NCBI GenBank assembly: GCA_009996615.1
Contig: JAACZU010000020.1
Coordinates: 1-50,593 of the forward strand
Reading direction: 5' to 3'
DNA length: 50,593 nt
Source of the DNA: Rhodanobacteraceae bacterium
GTDB lineage: Bacteria; Pseudomonadota; Gammaproteobacteria; Xanthomonadales; Rhodanobacteraceae
Made by a program: the position numbers and the translations under genes. Position 1 is the first letter of the stretch, and every line of letters begins with the position of its first letter. Under the pieces are notes generated by a model, which made no database searches, was not told where the DNA came from, and was given only the letters and a program-made list of their open reading frames with translations. Positions 30,198-39,624 of the stretch are shown here, in pieces.

Positions 30198-31596
30198 AGC
30201 GGCCATCGCGTGGCGTGGCTGGCCCTGGCTGGCGGCAGGCGCAGGCCTGCTGTTCGATGTTGCCGCGTACTGGCCCGGGCACGTCTCGTTCGATGCGGCC
30301 TATGCGTGGTGGCAGGCGCGCGGCGGAACGACGTCCGACCTGACCTCGCCGCTGTTCGTGCACATCTGGCGCGGGTGCGAGGCGATCGCGTCGGGCCCGG
30401 GACTGCCGTTCGTGCTGCACCTGCTGCTGTTCTGGTCCGGCCTGGCCTTGCTGGTGCGCGCGCTGGGACTGGGCGTCCGCGCGGCGCTGGCCACGCTGGC
30501 ACTCGCCGCATTCGCGCCGGTGCCGCTGCTGCTGCGCGGCCATGTCTGGACCGATGTCGGCCTGTTCGCCGCCCTCACGTTTGCCACCGGCACGCTCGCC
30601 TGCGCGCAGGCCGAGGGTCGGCGCGGCTGGCTGCTGGCCGCCCCGCCGGCACTGTTCCTGGCGACCGGATTGCGCCACAACGCGCTGCCGGCGATCGCGC
30701 CATTCGCTCTGTGGTGGGCGGCGCTGGCCTGGCGCGGCGCGGGAACCTCTTTCATCGTCCGGGGTGCAACGGCCCTCGGCCTGCTCGGTGCGCTCGCATT
30801 GCTGGTGCAGGCGGTCAATGCCGGGGTCGACCGCCGCGTGCCGCTGTGGCCATCGCTGGCGCAATGGGACCTGGCCGCGATCTCGGTCGGCACCGGCCGC
30901 ATGTGGCTGCCCGACTTCATGCAAGGGCCGGGGCTCGACGTCGCCGACCTCACGCAGGCGTTCCAGCCCTGGAGCAACGTGCCGATGTTGCAGAGGACCC
31001 GGCACGGCCTGCGCGATCCGTTCGACGACTACACGCCGGCCGAGCTCGCCACGCTGCGGCAGACCTGGCAGGCCGCAGTCACCGCCGAACCACGCGCCTG
31101 GCTCGCGCACCGCTGGCGGCTGACGCGCGCACTGTTCGGCGTGCACGCCGCGGACTGGCCGCGCGAGCTGGTCTACGTCGATGCGATGGTCGGCTATCGC
31201 GACAATCCCCCGCTGGCGCACAACGACGGCGCCCTGCACGAGGCGCTGATGCAGGCCGCCGTGCGTGCCCATGCGACCGCGGTGCTGGCGGCATGGCCCT
31301 ACCTGGCGCTGGGCCTGTGCGTCGCGCTCGTCGCCTGGCGCCGGCGCGCCAGCGCTGCCGGGCGCGTCGCCGGCGTGCTGCTCGCCAGCGCATGGGCGTA
31401 TGCGCTGCCGCTGACCGTGTTGGCGCCGTCGGCCGAGCTGCGTTACCTCGGCTGGCCCTGCGTCGCCAGCCTGCTCGCGCTCGCATGCGCGCTGTTCGCA
31501 TCACGCGCGCCCGGCCTGGCCGGACGTCCACCGACGGCAGCGGGGCGCACCGATGCCGCACGCAGGCTGCCGGTCGACGCAGCCGGCGCGGACTGA
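30181..31596 (+). CDS. Multi-pass membrane protein, possible GT-C-type glycosyltransferase
   Basis: A 471-residue protein with about nine to ten hydrophobic segments. The first loop holds W-P-G-H-V-S-F-D-A-A-Y-A-W-W-Q-A and L-T-S-P-L-F-V-H-I-W-R, which resembles the acidic first loop of GT-C and DUF6020-like membrane proteins that use lipid-linked sugars. A large loop lies around residues 235-345. It overlaps bioD by 17 bases, suggesting co-translation without a clear functional tie. Enzyme activity is not established. Confidence 0.82.
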   Translation: MSARSEAAIAWRGWPWLAAGAGLLFDVAAYWPGHVSFDAAYAWWQARGGTTSDLTSPLFVHIWRGCEAIASGPGLPFVLHLLLFWSGLALLVRALGLGVRAALATLALAAFAPVPLLLRGHVWTDVGLFAALTFATGTLACAQAEGRRGWLLAAPPALFLATGLRHNALPAIAPFALWWAALAWRGAGTSFIVRGATALGLLGALALLVQAVNAGVDRRVPLWPSLAQWDLAAISVGTGRMWLPDFMQGPGLDVADLTQAFQPWSNVPMLQRTRHGLRDPFDDYTPAELATLRQTWQAAVTAEPRAWLAHRWRLTRALFGVHAADWPRELVYVDAMVGYRDNPPLAHNDGALHEALMQAAVRAHATAVLAAWPYLALGLCVALVAWRRRASAAGRVAGVLLASAWAYALPLTVLAPSAELRYLGWPCVASLLALACALFASRAPGLAGRPPTAAGRTDAARRLPVDAAGAD

Positions 31597-31626
31597 CGCA
31601 TCGCGTCATGCCTGTGCGTTGCCACA

Positions 31627-31652
31627 GCGGGAGCGCGCCCCTCTGCTCCCGC
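31627..31652. repeat. Hairpin-forming REP-like element
   Basis: GCGGGAGC and GCTCCCGC form an 8-bp perfect inverted repeat around a 10-base loop, 31 bases after the membrane-protein stop. The GGGAGC/GCTCCC arms resemble intergenic repeats common in xanthomonads and pseudomonads. It could act as a weak terminator, but there is no T run. Confidence 0.45.
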
Positions 31653-31716
31653 GGCGTCGGTCCGCAGCCGGGCGTGCGCTGCTAGACTGCCGGCAAACGC
31701 CGTCGAAGGGGATGCC

Positions 31717-32067
31717 ATGTCCACCATGCAACACTTCCTGTTCTCGATCGACGACCTGCCGCGCGCACGCGGCGAGTCACACGAGTTGTCGTTCCAGGGC
31801 GGCTCGCCGGAAAGTTTCGCTTCGATGCTGCAGCAAGCCCTGCGCGAGCCGGGACTGTGGGAGCGCTGGCGCGCGATGCAGCCCGACCCGGACATGGTCG
31901 ATCCCGATCTCGGTGCCTTCGATCCGGCCGCCACCGTGACCGCGCAGCAGTCCGACGTGCACGTCAGCGTCGGCGTCGTCAGCTCGCTGCCGCACGCGAT
32001 CATCAAGCACCGCATGACCTTGCTGATCGGCAAGCACTTTGCGTTGCGCGACGTCGGCCCGGCATAG
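31717..32067 (+). CDS. Hypothetical protein
   Basis: A 116-residue protein without signal peptide or membrane segment. It has L-S-F-Q-G-G-S-P-E-S-F-A near residue 25 and W-R-A-M-Q-P-D-P-D-M-V-D-P-D-L-G in the middle; the last third is hydrophobic beta-like. Codon use fits its neighbours. It stands alone between two hairpin-containing gaps. Function unknown. Confidence 0.7.
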   Translation: MSTMQHFLFSIDDLPRARGESHELSFQGGSPESFASMLQQALREPGLWERWRAMQPDPDMVDPDLGAFDPAATVTAQQSDVHVSVGVVSSLPHAIIKHRMTLLIGKHFALRDVGPA

Positions 32068-32178
32068 CACGCGCCTTCGGTAGGAGCGCCGCAGGCACGC
32101 CCCCCGGTTGTGCCACGGCCGCGCCAACCTCGACGCGGCTGCGCCGCTGCTGCATTCACGGCGGGAGCGGACCCGATA

Positions 32179-35100
32179 TCAGCGCGACTCCGCTCCGCCG
32201 GCGGCCGCCTTCGCACGCATGTCCGCCGGTGCCTTGATCGGGTCGGCCGGGCGCGGCGGCAGCTTGACCGGGTTCGCCGCGATCGCCTTCTTGAGTTCCT
32301 CGATCGCGCGGTCGAGCTGCGGGTCCTTGCCCTCGAGCTGCGCGGCGACGTCCTGCTCGACCACGATATCCGGGTCGACGCCGTGGCCCTCGATCACGTA
32401 CTGGCCTTGCGTGTTCGCGGTCGCGAACTGCGGCACGAAGATCTCGCCGCCGTCGATCGCCGGACCCCAGCCGTTGATACCGACCACGCCGCCCCAGGTG
32501 CGCGTGCCGATCAGCGGGCCGAGCTTGGCCTGCTTGAACATGTACGAGAAGATGTCGCCGTCCGAGGCGGTGGTGCCGTTGCACAGCGCGGCGAGGTGGC
32601 CGAGGAAGGTCTGCTGCGGGTAGGTGCCGGTGATGTCGAAGCCGCGGCCGTAGTCGAGGCCAAGGAGCTTGCGCGACAGGCGCTCGATCACCATCGCCGA
32701 GACGTTGCCGCCGCCGTTGTCGCGCACGTCGATGACCAGGCCCTGCCGGCGCAGCTGCGGGTAGTACCACTTGATGAACTCGCGGATGCCGTCGGCGCCC
32801 ATGTCGGGGATGTGCAGGTAGCCGATCGCGCCGTCGCTGGCTTTTTCCACATAGGCACGGTTCGCCGCGACCCAGCCGTAGTAGTTCAGCGCCTGCTCGC
32901 TGTCGATCGGCTTGACCAGCACGCTGCGCGCGCCGGCCTCGCCCGGCGTCTTGTTCACCGTGAGCTGCACGAGCTGGCCCGGCGCGCTGCGCAGCAGGCG
33001 GTACGGATTGTCCTGCGCGCGCAGCGGCTGGCCGTTGATCGCGAGCACGTAGTCGCCTTCCTTGACGTCGATGCCGAGCTCGGTCAGTGGCGAGCGGTAG
33101 CGCTCCTCGTCGTTCTGGCCGTCGAGGATCTTGGCGATGCGGTAGCGGCCGCTCGCCGCGTCGAGCGCGAAGCGCGCGCCGAGCAGGCCGGTGTGCGGCT
33201 TGTCCGGCAGGCCGAGGTCGCCGCCGCTGACGTAGGCATGGCCGACCGACAGTTCCGCGACGAGCTGGCCGAGCAGGTAGTTGAGGTCGGTGCGGTCGCC
33301 GACGTCGGCCAGCAGCGGCTCGTACTTCGCGCGCAGCGCGTTCCAGTCGTAGCCGTGCATGTTGGTGACGTAGAAGTAGTCGCGGTAGCGGCGCCAGACC
33401 TCGCGGAAGATCTCGGCGTACTCGGCCTTCGGCTCGACGCGCGCGAACAGGCCGTCGAGCTTGACCTCCTTCGGCTCGGGCTTGTCCGCGCCGAGGTCGA
33501 TCGCCTTGTAGTCCTTGCCGCTCTTGACCAGCACGGTGTGGCCGTCGGCGGCCAGCGAGAGCTCGTCGACGCCCTCGAACACGTCCTTGGCCTTGCGCTC
33601 GTCGAACGACCAGCTCTTGAGCTTCGGCTTGAACGCGCCGTCGCGGCCGTAGTATTGGCCGTCGCTGACCACGTACAGGATCGCCTTCGCGCTCACGCGC
33701 AGCCAGTGCACGTTGTCCGGATCGATCGGTGCGCGTACCAGGCGCCGGGCGAGGCCGTCGAACTCGATGCGGTCGTTGATTTCGGACGCCGGCTTCGGCG
33801 CGGCCTCCTTGTCGGCCTTGTCGCCCTTGCCGGCGGCCTCGTCCTTCTTCTTGTCCTCGCCGCTCGCGCTGTCGTTGCGCGGCGCGAACGGGTTGTCCAG
33901 GCCCGCGCGCAGCGCGTAGGCGAAGATGCCGGTGTCGCGGTTGGCGGCGAAGTTCCACTCCACGTTCGACAGTTGCGGCGCCCACTCGCGGTTGCCGAGG
34001 AAGTACAGGTACTTGCCGTCCGGCGAGAACGCCGGCTGGGCCGCGTCGAAGTTGGCCTCGCCGAGCGGCACGCCCTTGCCGGCGGCGAAGTCGTGGACGT
34101 GGAGCCGGGTCTGCAGCGTGTCCTTGTCGGTCAGCGTGTAGGCGAGGTAGTGCCCACCGGGTGACCAGGCGTAGTCGCGCGCCGAGATGCCCGGGTCGTG
34201 CGCGATCGCCGGCGCCGGCCCGCCGCTGGCGGCGACCACGCGCAGGTTGCTGTCGCTGTCGACGAACGCGATGCGCGTGCCGTCGGGCGACCAGCGCGGC
34301 GCGTACAGGCGACCGAAATGGTCGGTGAACAGCTGGCGCGGATTGCCGCCGTCGGCGTCGCGCACCCAGATCGCATCCTCACCACTTTCGTCGGACACGA
34401 AGGCCACGCGCTTGCCGTCGGCCGCCCACGCCGCCTCGCGCTCGTGCGCGCCGGGCGTGTGCGTCAGGTTCAGCGTGATGCCGTCCTTCAGCGGCAGGCT
34501 GAACACCTCGCCGCGCGCGGTGAACAGCGCGCGCTTGCCGTTGCCGCTGAGCGCGAAATCCTCGACGTGATCCTTGACGCTGCGCTCGCTGGCACGCGTG
34601 CGCACGAGGTCGCTCGACACGGTGATGTCGAGCGCGCGGTCCTGGTTCGCATTCGTGTCGTACACGTGCAGCACGCCGTCGAGTTCGAACACGAGCTGGC
34701 CGTTCTTGTCGCCGCTGGCCCAGCGCGCGTCGGCGTCCTTGTAGTCGGTCAGCTGTTTCGTCTCGCCGCTGGCGACGTCATAGCGGTACAGGTTCAGGTG
34801 CTCGCCGCGGTCGGACAGGAAGTACACCGCGCCGCCGATCCAGACCGGATCGCGGTCGGTGTTCGGATCGTTGGTGATGTTCTTCGCGCTCTTCGCGGCG
34901 AAGTCGTAGACGTACAGGTCCTGCGCCCAGCCGCCGACGTAGCGGTTCCAGGTGCGGAAGTCGCGGTACTTGGGCGAGTACACGAGCTGCTGGCCGTCCG
35001 GCGAGTAGCGGCCGACGCCGGCGACCGGCATCGGCAGCGCCACCGGCAGGCCGCCGTCGGCCGGCACCGTGTACAGCCGCGGGCTGGCCTCGTTGATCGC

Positions 35101-35529
35101 CTCGCGCCAGGAGCGGAACAGCACGGCCTTGCCATCCGGCGTCCAGCCGTAGACCTGGTTGTCAAAGCCCCAGCGTTGCGGCAGCGGCCCGAGCGCCGGG
35201 TACCAGGTCAGTTGGGTCGGCTCGCCGCCGGATGCGGCGATGACATAGACCTGGTCGTCACCGCCGTACTCGCCGGTGAACGCGATGCGCTGGCAGTCGG
35301 GCGAGAAGCGCGCCGACTGCTCCAGGCCCGGGCCCGCGGTCAGCCGCGCCGCGGTGCCGCCCTGCGTGGACACGGTCCACAGGTCGCCGGCATAGGTGAA
35401 CACGACCTTGTCGCCGCAGACGTCGGGGAAGCGCAGCAGCTTCGTGCCCGCGGAGGCCAGGCTTGGCAGGGCGAGCAGGACGGCCACGGCCGCGAGGCGG
35501 CCGGGCAAGGCAGCACGACGCACGTTCAT
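32179..35529 (-). CDS. Tricorn-type S41 family protease, exported
   Basis: A 1116-residue protein with a signal peptide (V-A-V-L-L-A-L-P-S-L-A-S-A). The N-terminal two thirds hold WD40/TolB-like beta-propeller repeats (R-F-S-P-D, A-F-S-P-D-G-K-Y, W-S-P-D-G-T-R-I-A-F). A PDZ domain (~780-870; L-G-I-D-V-K-E-G-D-Y-V-L-A-I-N-G) and the S41 catalytic part follow. H764 (V-G-H-A-Y) and nucleophile S989 (T-A-S-D-G-D-I-F-S) match the tricorn active site, and D-N-G-G-G-N is present. A low-complexity Glu/Lys/Asp insert lies near 555-580. It probably degrades peptides in the periplasm. The size fits tricorn homologues (~1050-1100). Confidence 0.95.
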   Translation of the reverse strand: MNVRRAALPGRLAAVAVLLALPSLASAGTKLLRFPDVCGDKVVFTYAGDLWTVSTQGGTAARLTAGPGLEQSARFSPDCQRIAFTGEYGGDDQVYVIAASGGEPTQLTWYPALGPLPQRWGFDNQVYGWTPDGKAVLFRSWREAINEASPRLYTVPADGGLPVALPMPVAGVGRYSPDGQQLVYSPKYRDFRTWNRYVGGWAQDLYVYDFAAKSAKNITNDPNTDRDPVWIGGAVYFLSDRGEHLNLYRYDVASGETKQLTDYKDADARWASGDKNGQLVFELDGVLHVYDTNANQDRALDITVSSDLVRTRASERSVKDHVEDFALSGNGKRALFTARGEVFSLPLKDGITLNLTHTPGAHEREAAWAADGKRVAFVSDESGEDAIWVRDADGGNPRQLFTDHFGRLYAPRWSPDGTRIAFVDSDSNLRVVAASGGPAPAIAHDPGISARDYAWSPGGHYLAYTLTDKDTLQTRLHVHDFAAGKGVPLGEANFDAAQPAFSPDGKYLYFLGNREWAPQLSNVEWNFAANRDTGIFAYALRAGLDNPFAPRNDSASGEDKKKDEAAGKGDKADKEAAPKPASEINDRIEFDGLARRLVRAPIDPDNVHWLRVSAKAILYVVSDGQYYGRDGAFKPKLKSWSFDERKAKDVFEGVDELSLAADGHTVLVKSGKDYKAIDLGADKPEPKEVKLDGLFARVEPKAEYAEIFREVWRRYRDYFYVTNMHGYDWNALRAKYEPLLADVGDRTDLNYLLGQLVAELSVGHAYVSGGDLGLPDKPHTGLLGARFALDAASGRYRIAKILDGQNDEERYRSPLTELGIDVKEGDYVLAINGQPLRAQDNPYRLLRSAPGQLVQLTVNKTPGEAGARSVLVKPIDSEQALNYYGWVAANRAYVEKASDGAIGYLHIPDMGADGIREFIKWYYPQLRRQGLVIDVRDNGGGNVSAMVIERLSRKLLGLDYGRGFDITGTYPQQTFLGHLAALCNGTTASDGDIFSYMFKQAKLGPLIGTRTWGGVVGINGWGPAIDGGEIFVPQFATANTQGQYVIEGHGVDPDIVVEQDVAAQLEGKDPQLDRAIEELKKAIAANPVKLPPRPADPIKAPADMRAKAAAGGAESR

Positions 35530-35619
35530 GGCGCACTCCGCTTGCAGCCCAAGGCAAGCGCGGTTGTACTCCGAATGCGCCGGCGCGCCAACCGCCGGAC
35601 GTCGTGCCTGCGACGAGCC

Positions 35620-36426
35620 TCAGTTCGCCGCGCCGCAGCACTTCTTGTACTTGCGGCCGCTGCCGCACGGACAAAGGTCGTTGCGGCCGGGCTCGTCCGC
35701 GCGGCGCGCCGGCGCCGGGCGCTGCTCGTCGATGCGCAGGCAGTGCAGGTCGTGCAGCATTTCCGGCAGCGCGTCGACCAGCTCCAGGCGCTGCTCCAGG
35801 TCGAGCAGCACGGGCGCGGCGTCGTCCCCGGACTCGTCCTCGACGTCCTCGACGTCCTCGATGTCCTCGATGTCCTCGATGTCCTCGATGTCCTCGATGT
35901 CCTCGTCGTCGCCGAGCCAGGCCAGCGCGAGCAGTGCGTCGACGTCCTCGGCGACCCACTCGTGCTGCTCCATGCGCTCGGCCCAGGCTGCCTCGCGCAG
36001 GCTCATGCCGTGCAGGAAGCCGAGCGCCCAGCCGGCGCCGGCCGGAAAGTCGGCCCAGTCCGGATCGACCTCGCCCTCGTCGGACTCGGGCGGCAGCAGC
36101 ATGAACGGCCACGCCGCGTCGCCGACCTCGTCCGGCGCGCGCTGCACGCGCCACAGGATGTGCCGGCGCAGGCCCTCGACCAGCGCGATCGCCTCGTCCT
36201 GCTCGGCCGGCGAGGCCCATGCCGGCGTGCCCTCACCCCAGATCTCGGGCAGGTACTCGGCGGCCGGCACGGCCTCCGGCGCGACCACCAGCGCGCTCAG
36301 GAAGCCGTCGAGGAATTCCAGCGACATGCCTTCGTTGGGTTCGACGCGCTCGGCCAGCAGGTGGGCCAGGCGATCGAGTTCGTCGGCGGCCAGCATGCGG
36401 CCGGCATCGGGGGAAAGGGGCGACAT
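35620..36426 (-). CDS. UPF0149 (YgfB/YecA) family protein with C-terminal SEC-C zinc motif
   Basis: A 268-residue protein. Residues ~15-175 match UPF0149: L-D-G-F-L-S-A-L-V-V-A-P near the start and G-W-A-L-G-F-L-H-G-M. The last 20 residues are a SEC-C zinc-binding motif, R-N-D-L-C-P-C-G-S-G-R-K-Y-K-K-C-C, as on the SecA tail. Between them is a run of five E-D-I and two E-D-V triplets coded by a 9-bp DNA repeat. The start at 36426 has GAGG five bases upstream; 36444 is possible but lacks an SD. Function of the family is unclear; SEC-C suggests ribosome or SecB-type contacts. Confidence 0.9.
   Translation of the reverse strand: MSPLSPDAGRMLAADELDRLAHLLAERVEPNEGMSLEFLDGFLSALVVAPEAVPAAEYLPEIWGEGTPAWASPAEQDEAIALVEGLRRHILWRVQRAPDEVGDAAWPFMLLPPESDEGEVDPDWADFPAGAGWALGFLHGMSLREAAWAERMEQHEWVAEDVDALLALAWLGDDEDIEDIEDIEDIEDIEDVEDVEDESGDDAAPVLLDLEQRLELVDALPEMLHDLHCLRIDEQRPAPARRADEPGRNDLCPCGSGRKYKKCCGAAN
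35836..35898. repeat. 9-bp tandem repeat (7 copies) inside the UPF0149 gene
   Basis: Seven head-to-tail copies of GTCCTCGAT or GTCCTCGAC, followed by a partial eighth. The unit length is a multiple of three, so copy changes keep the reading frame and only alter the number of E-D-I/V triplets in the protein. The five GAT copies are identical, which suggests recent slippage expansion. Confidence 0.95.
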
Positions 36427-36512
36427 GCGGACCTCGTCGGACATCGGGAAGTAGGGGAATGCTGGCAGGGCGCCCGGAAACGGCCCGTTAATCGGCCCGT
36501 CCAACAGGCGCG

Positions 36513-37877
36513 TCAATAGGCGAACTCGCGGAACACGCGGTCGATGTCGCCGTGCCATTCGCCGTGGAACAGCTCGAGCTTGCGCTCGGCCGGGGTCTGG
36601 TTGGCGTCGACGATCTGCAGCAGCGTGTCGAGGAAGATGCGCTCGTCGGCCCCGCCCGGGGTCAGCCGCGCGCGCCGGCGCAGGCCTTCGGCGGCGATCC
36701 GCAGCGCCTCGTCGGCGAGCTCACGCACGGTCCCCTGGCGGAACGGCAGCTTCAGCGCGTGCTTGGGCACGCCGTCGCGCAGTGCGTGGCGTTCCTCGCG
36801 CGTGAAGTCCTTGACCAGGTCCCAGGCCGCGTCGAGCGCGGTCTGGTCGTAGAGCAGGCCGACCCAGAACGCCGGCAGCGCGCACAGGCGGTTCCACGGG
36901 CCGCCGTCGGCGCCGCGCATCTCCAGGTACTGCTTCAGGCGCACCTCGGGGAACGCGGTGGTGGCGTGGTCGGCCCAGTCGCGCAGGGTCGGCCTGGCGC
37001 CGGGCAATTCAGCCAGCTCGCCGGCGAGGAACTTGCGGAACGAGCGGCCGGCGAGGTCGACGTATTCGCCGTCGCGGTAGCTGAAGTACATCGGCACGTC
37101 GAGCAGGTAGTCGACGTAGCGCTCGTAGCCGAAGCCGTCCTCGAACACGAAGTCGAGCATGCCGGTGCGGTGCGGATCGGTGTCGGTCCAGATGTGCGAG
37201 CGGTAGCTGAGATAGCCGTTCGGCTGGCCTTCGGTGAACGGCGAGTCGGCGAACAGCGCGGTCGCGATCGGCTGCAGCGCGAGGCCGACGCGGAATTTCT
37301 TGACCATGTCCGCTTCGTCGGCGAAGTCGAGGTTCACCTGCACCGTGCAGGTGCGCGTCATCATGTCCAGGCCGAGCGAGCCGACCTTGGGCATGTACTC
37401 GCGCATGATCTTGTAGCGGCCCTTGGGCATCCACGGCATGTCCTCGCGCCGCCATTTCGGCTGGAAGCCCATGCCGAGGAAGCCGATGCCGAGTTCATCG
37501 CCGACCTCCTTGACCTCCTTGAGGTGCACGGCGACCTCGCAGCAGGTCTCGTGGATCGTCTCCAGCTGCGCGCCGGACAGTTCGAGCTGGCCGGCCGGCT
37601 CGAGCGTGACCGAGGCGCCGCCGCGCGCCAGCGCGATCAGCTTGCCGTGCTCCTCCACGCGCTGCCAGCCGAAGCGCGTCATGCCCTCCAGCAGCGCGCC
37701 GATGCCGCGCTCGCCCTCCCACGACGGCGGGCGCAGGTCGTCGAGGCGGAAGCCGAACTTCTCGTGCTCGGTGCCGATGCGCCAGGCGCTCGCGGGCTTC
37801 CCACCGGCGGCGACATAGTCGACGAGCTGGCTGCGTCCGCTGATCGGTTCTTCCTTGGCGGTGCTGGGGCCGGACAT
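36513..37877 (-). CDS. gshA: Glutamate-cysteine ligase, plant/alphaproteobacterial type
   Basis: A 454-residue GCS2-family enzyme making gamma-glutamylcysteine, the first step of glutathione synthesis. Signatures include [27 protein letters not shown][11 protein letters not shown] and [12 protein letters not shown]. This is the form used by plants, alphaproteobacteria and xanthomonads rather than the E. coli enzyme. The start at 37877 has GAGG six bases upstream. It follows engB on the same strand with a 109-base gap. Confidence 0.96.
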   Translation of the reverse strand: MSGPSTAKEEPISGRSQLVDYVAAGGKPASAWRIGTEHEKFGFRLDDLRPPSWEGERGIGALLEGMTRFGWQRVEEHGKLIALARGGASVTLEPAGQLELSGAQLETIHETCCEVAVHLKEVKEVGDELGIGFLGMGFQPKWRREDMPWMPKGRYKIMREYMPKVGSLGLDMMTRTCTVQVNLDFADEADMVKKFRVGLALQPIATALFADSPFTEGQPNGYLSYRSHIWTDTDPHRTGMLDFVFEDGFGYERYVDYLLDVPMYFSYRDGEYVDLAGRSFRKFLAGELAELPGARPTLRDWADHATTAFPEVRLKQYLEMRGADGGPWNRLCALPAFWVGLLYDQTALDAAWDLVKDFTREERHALRDGVPKHALKLPFRQGTVRELADEALRIAAEGLRRRARLTPGGADERIFLDTLLQIVDANQTPAERKLELFHGEWHGDIDRVFREFAY

Positions 37878-37986
37878 CGGGTACCTCGCGGATTCGGGCG
37901 GTCCGCCGACATGGGGATCGGCGGGCGGAACAAAAGTAGCGCCGGCCGGTGACAGATGATCCTGCAACCGCGGCGCGGGCACACGC

Positions 37987-38598
37987 TCAGTCGGGCCGCG
38001 GCCCCAGCCAGCCGATGACCAGCGCGCGCAGTTCGTCCAGGCCGGTCTTGGCCAGCGACGAGAACAGCTGCGCGCTCGCGCCCGGCGCGATTTCGGCGAG
38101 TTCCTTGCGCACCGCGGCGAGCGTGCGCGCGCCCTCGCTGCGCGACAGCTTGTCGGCCTTGGTCAGCAGGCAGTGGCACGGGCGCCCGCTGGCCGCGCCG
38201 AAGACGAGCATCTGCCGGTCGAAGTCCTTCAGCGGATGGCGCGCGTCCATCACCAGCACCAGCCCGCGCAGCGAGGTGCGCGTGCGCAGGTAGGCGTCGA
38301 GCACGCCGCGCCAGTGCGCGCGCAGCGCCTCGGGCACCTTGGCGTAGCCGTAGCCGGGCAGGTCGATCAGGCGCTGCGCCGGATCGACCAGCGGGAACAC
38401 GTTGATCTGCTGCGTGCGGCCGGGCGTCTTGGAGGTGCGCGCCAGGCCGGTCTGGTCGCACAGCGCGTTCATCGCGCTGGATTTGCCGGCGTTGGAGCGG
38501 CCGGCGAACGCGACTTCGGCACCGCTGTCGGCGGGCAGCTGGTCGAGGCGGTGTGCGCTGACCAGGTAGCGCGCCTGGCGGAACGGGTTGGATTTCAT
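37987..38598 (-). CDS. engB: Ribosome biogenesis GTP-binding protein EngB/YsxC
   Basis: A 203-residue essential GTPase of large-subunit assembly. G1 is G33-R-S-N-A-G-K39-S-S, preceded by V-A-F-A; G2 lies in [10 protein letters not shown]3 is D-L-P-G-Y-G-Y-A; G4 is L-T-K-A-D-K-L-S. Length and motifs match the family. It is divergent from cytochrome c4, a gene pair common in gammaproteobacteria. Confidence 0.96.
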   Translation of the reverse strand: MKSNPFRQARYLVSAHRLDQLPADSGAEVAFAGRSNAGKSSAMNALCDQTGLARTSKTPGRTQQINVFPLVDPAQRLIDLPGYGYAKVPEALRAHWRGVLDAYLRTRTSLRGLVLVMDARHPLKDFDRQMLVFGAASGRPCHCLLTKADKLSRSEGARTLAAVRKELAEIAPGASAQLFSSLAKTGLDELRALVIGWLGPRPD

Positions 38599-38686
38599 GG
38601 CAAAGATCCGCTGGCGGCCGACGGCGCAGCCGGTGGAAAAAAGGAAAACGCGCACGCTGCGCCGGCCGCAGGACCCCGCCGGCGGT

Positions 38687-38715
38687 TTGACCGCCCTCGG
38701 GGCCGCAGGGATAAT
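38687..38715 (+). promoter_or_regulatory. Sigma-70 type promoter for the cytochrome c4 / dsbA gene group
   Basis: TTGACC (38687-38692) and GATAAT (38710-38715) are separated by exactly 17 bases and each differs from consensus at one position. The predicted start lies near 38722, giving an 80-base leader before the cytochrome c4 ATG at 38802. Confidence 0.75.
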
Positions 38716-38801
38716 TCCGCGATTGTCCCGCAAGTGCGGCCGGAAGGCAGCCCTGCGCGACGTCATCGACGAACATCCCCACGCTTCTGCGGAGTGAGTG
38801 T

Positions 38802-39518
38802 ATGAGCTTTCGGCGCGCCCTGGTTCCGTCCCTGCTTGCCCTGACGGCGCTCGCCGCCGTGCCGGCCCTGGCGCAGGAGCCAGCGCCGACTCCGGCCGAA
38901 CCGGCCGCCGCCGCGCCGGCGTCCGCCGGCCCGCACTTCGGCGACGCCAAGGCCGGCGAAGCCAAGGCCGCCGTCTGCGGCGCCTGCCACGGCATGGACG
39001 GCAACCCGGCGGACAAGCAGTACCCGAAGCTGGCCGGCCAGAACGAGGCCTACATCGCGCGCCAGCTCGAGCTGTTCAAGACGCAGAAGCGCCAGAACCC
39101 GATCATGCTCGGCTTCGCCTCGGCGCTGTCGGCGCAGGACATGCACGACGTCGGCGCGTTCTTCGCCACCACGTCGGCGCTGCCGGGCGTGGCCGACGAC
39201 GCGCTGGTCGCGCGCGGCCAGGCGCTGTACCGCGGCGGCGACGCCCAGCTCGGCGTGCCGGCCTGCATGGCCTGCCACGGCCCGGACGGCCGCGGCATGG
39301 CCGGCGCCGGCTTCCCGCAGCTGGCCGGCCAGTGGACCGACTACGTCGCGACGAAGATGAAGGACTGGAAGGCCGGCACCAGTTGGGGCGACGACGCCAA
39401 CGCGAAGATCATGCCGGCGATCGTGGCCAAGCTCAGCGAAGCCGACATCAACGCGGTCGCCTCGTACGTCGAGGGTCTGCATACCGCCGGCGCCGGAACC
39501 ACCGCCGCCGCGAAGTGA
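38802..39518 (+). CDS. Diheme cytochrome c4
   Basis: A 238-residue periplasmic electron carrier. A signal peptide ends near A-L-A at 24, followed by a Pro/Ala-rich linker. Two c-type heme sites are present, C59-G-A-C62-H63 and C155-M-A-C158-H159. The two halves are internally similar (G-D-A-K-A-G with G-Q-A-L-Y-R-G-G; P-K-L-A-G-Q with P-Q-L-A-G-Q). Probable axial methionines lie in I-M-L-G-F-A and K-I-M-P-A. It carries electrons between the bc1 complex and terminal oxidases. It is followed by two dsbA genes, a conserved order. Confidence 0.96.
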   Translation: MSFRRALVPSLLALTALAAVPALAQEPAPTPAEPAAAAPASAGPHFGDAKAGEAKAAVCGACHGMDGNPADKQYPKLAGQNEAYIARQLELFKTQKRQNPIMLGFASALSAQDMHDVGAFFATTSALPGVADDALVARGQALYRGGDAQLGVPACMACHGPDGRGMAGAGFPQLAGQWTDYVATKMKDWKAGTSWGDDANAKIMPAIVAKLSEADINAVASYVEGLHTAGAGTTAAAK

Positions 39519-39624
39519 TCGAAGCGGCGCGCGCGTCGTTGCGGGCCGTTCAGTGCCGCGCCACGACACTCGCGCCGCCCTCGCGCGCCCGAGCGCGCGC
39601 GTCCGCCCTCACCAGGAGAATCCG

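Noticed and set aside
32083-32170. A third REP-like element between the hypothetical gene and the tricorn protease
   Set aside because: It has TAGGAGC and GGGAGC in the same direction but no matching complementary arm.
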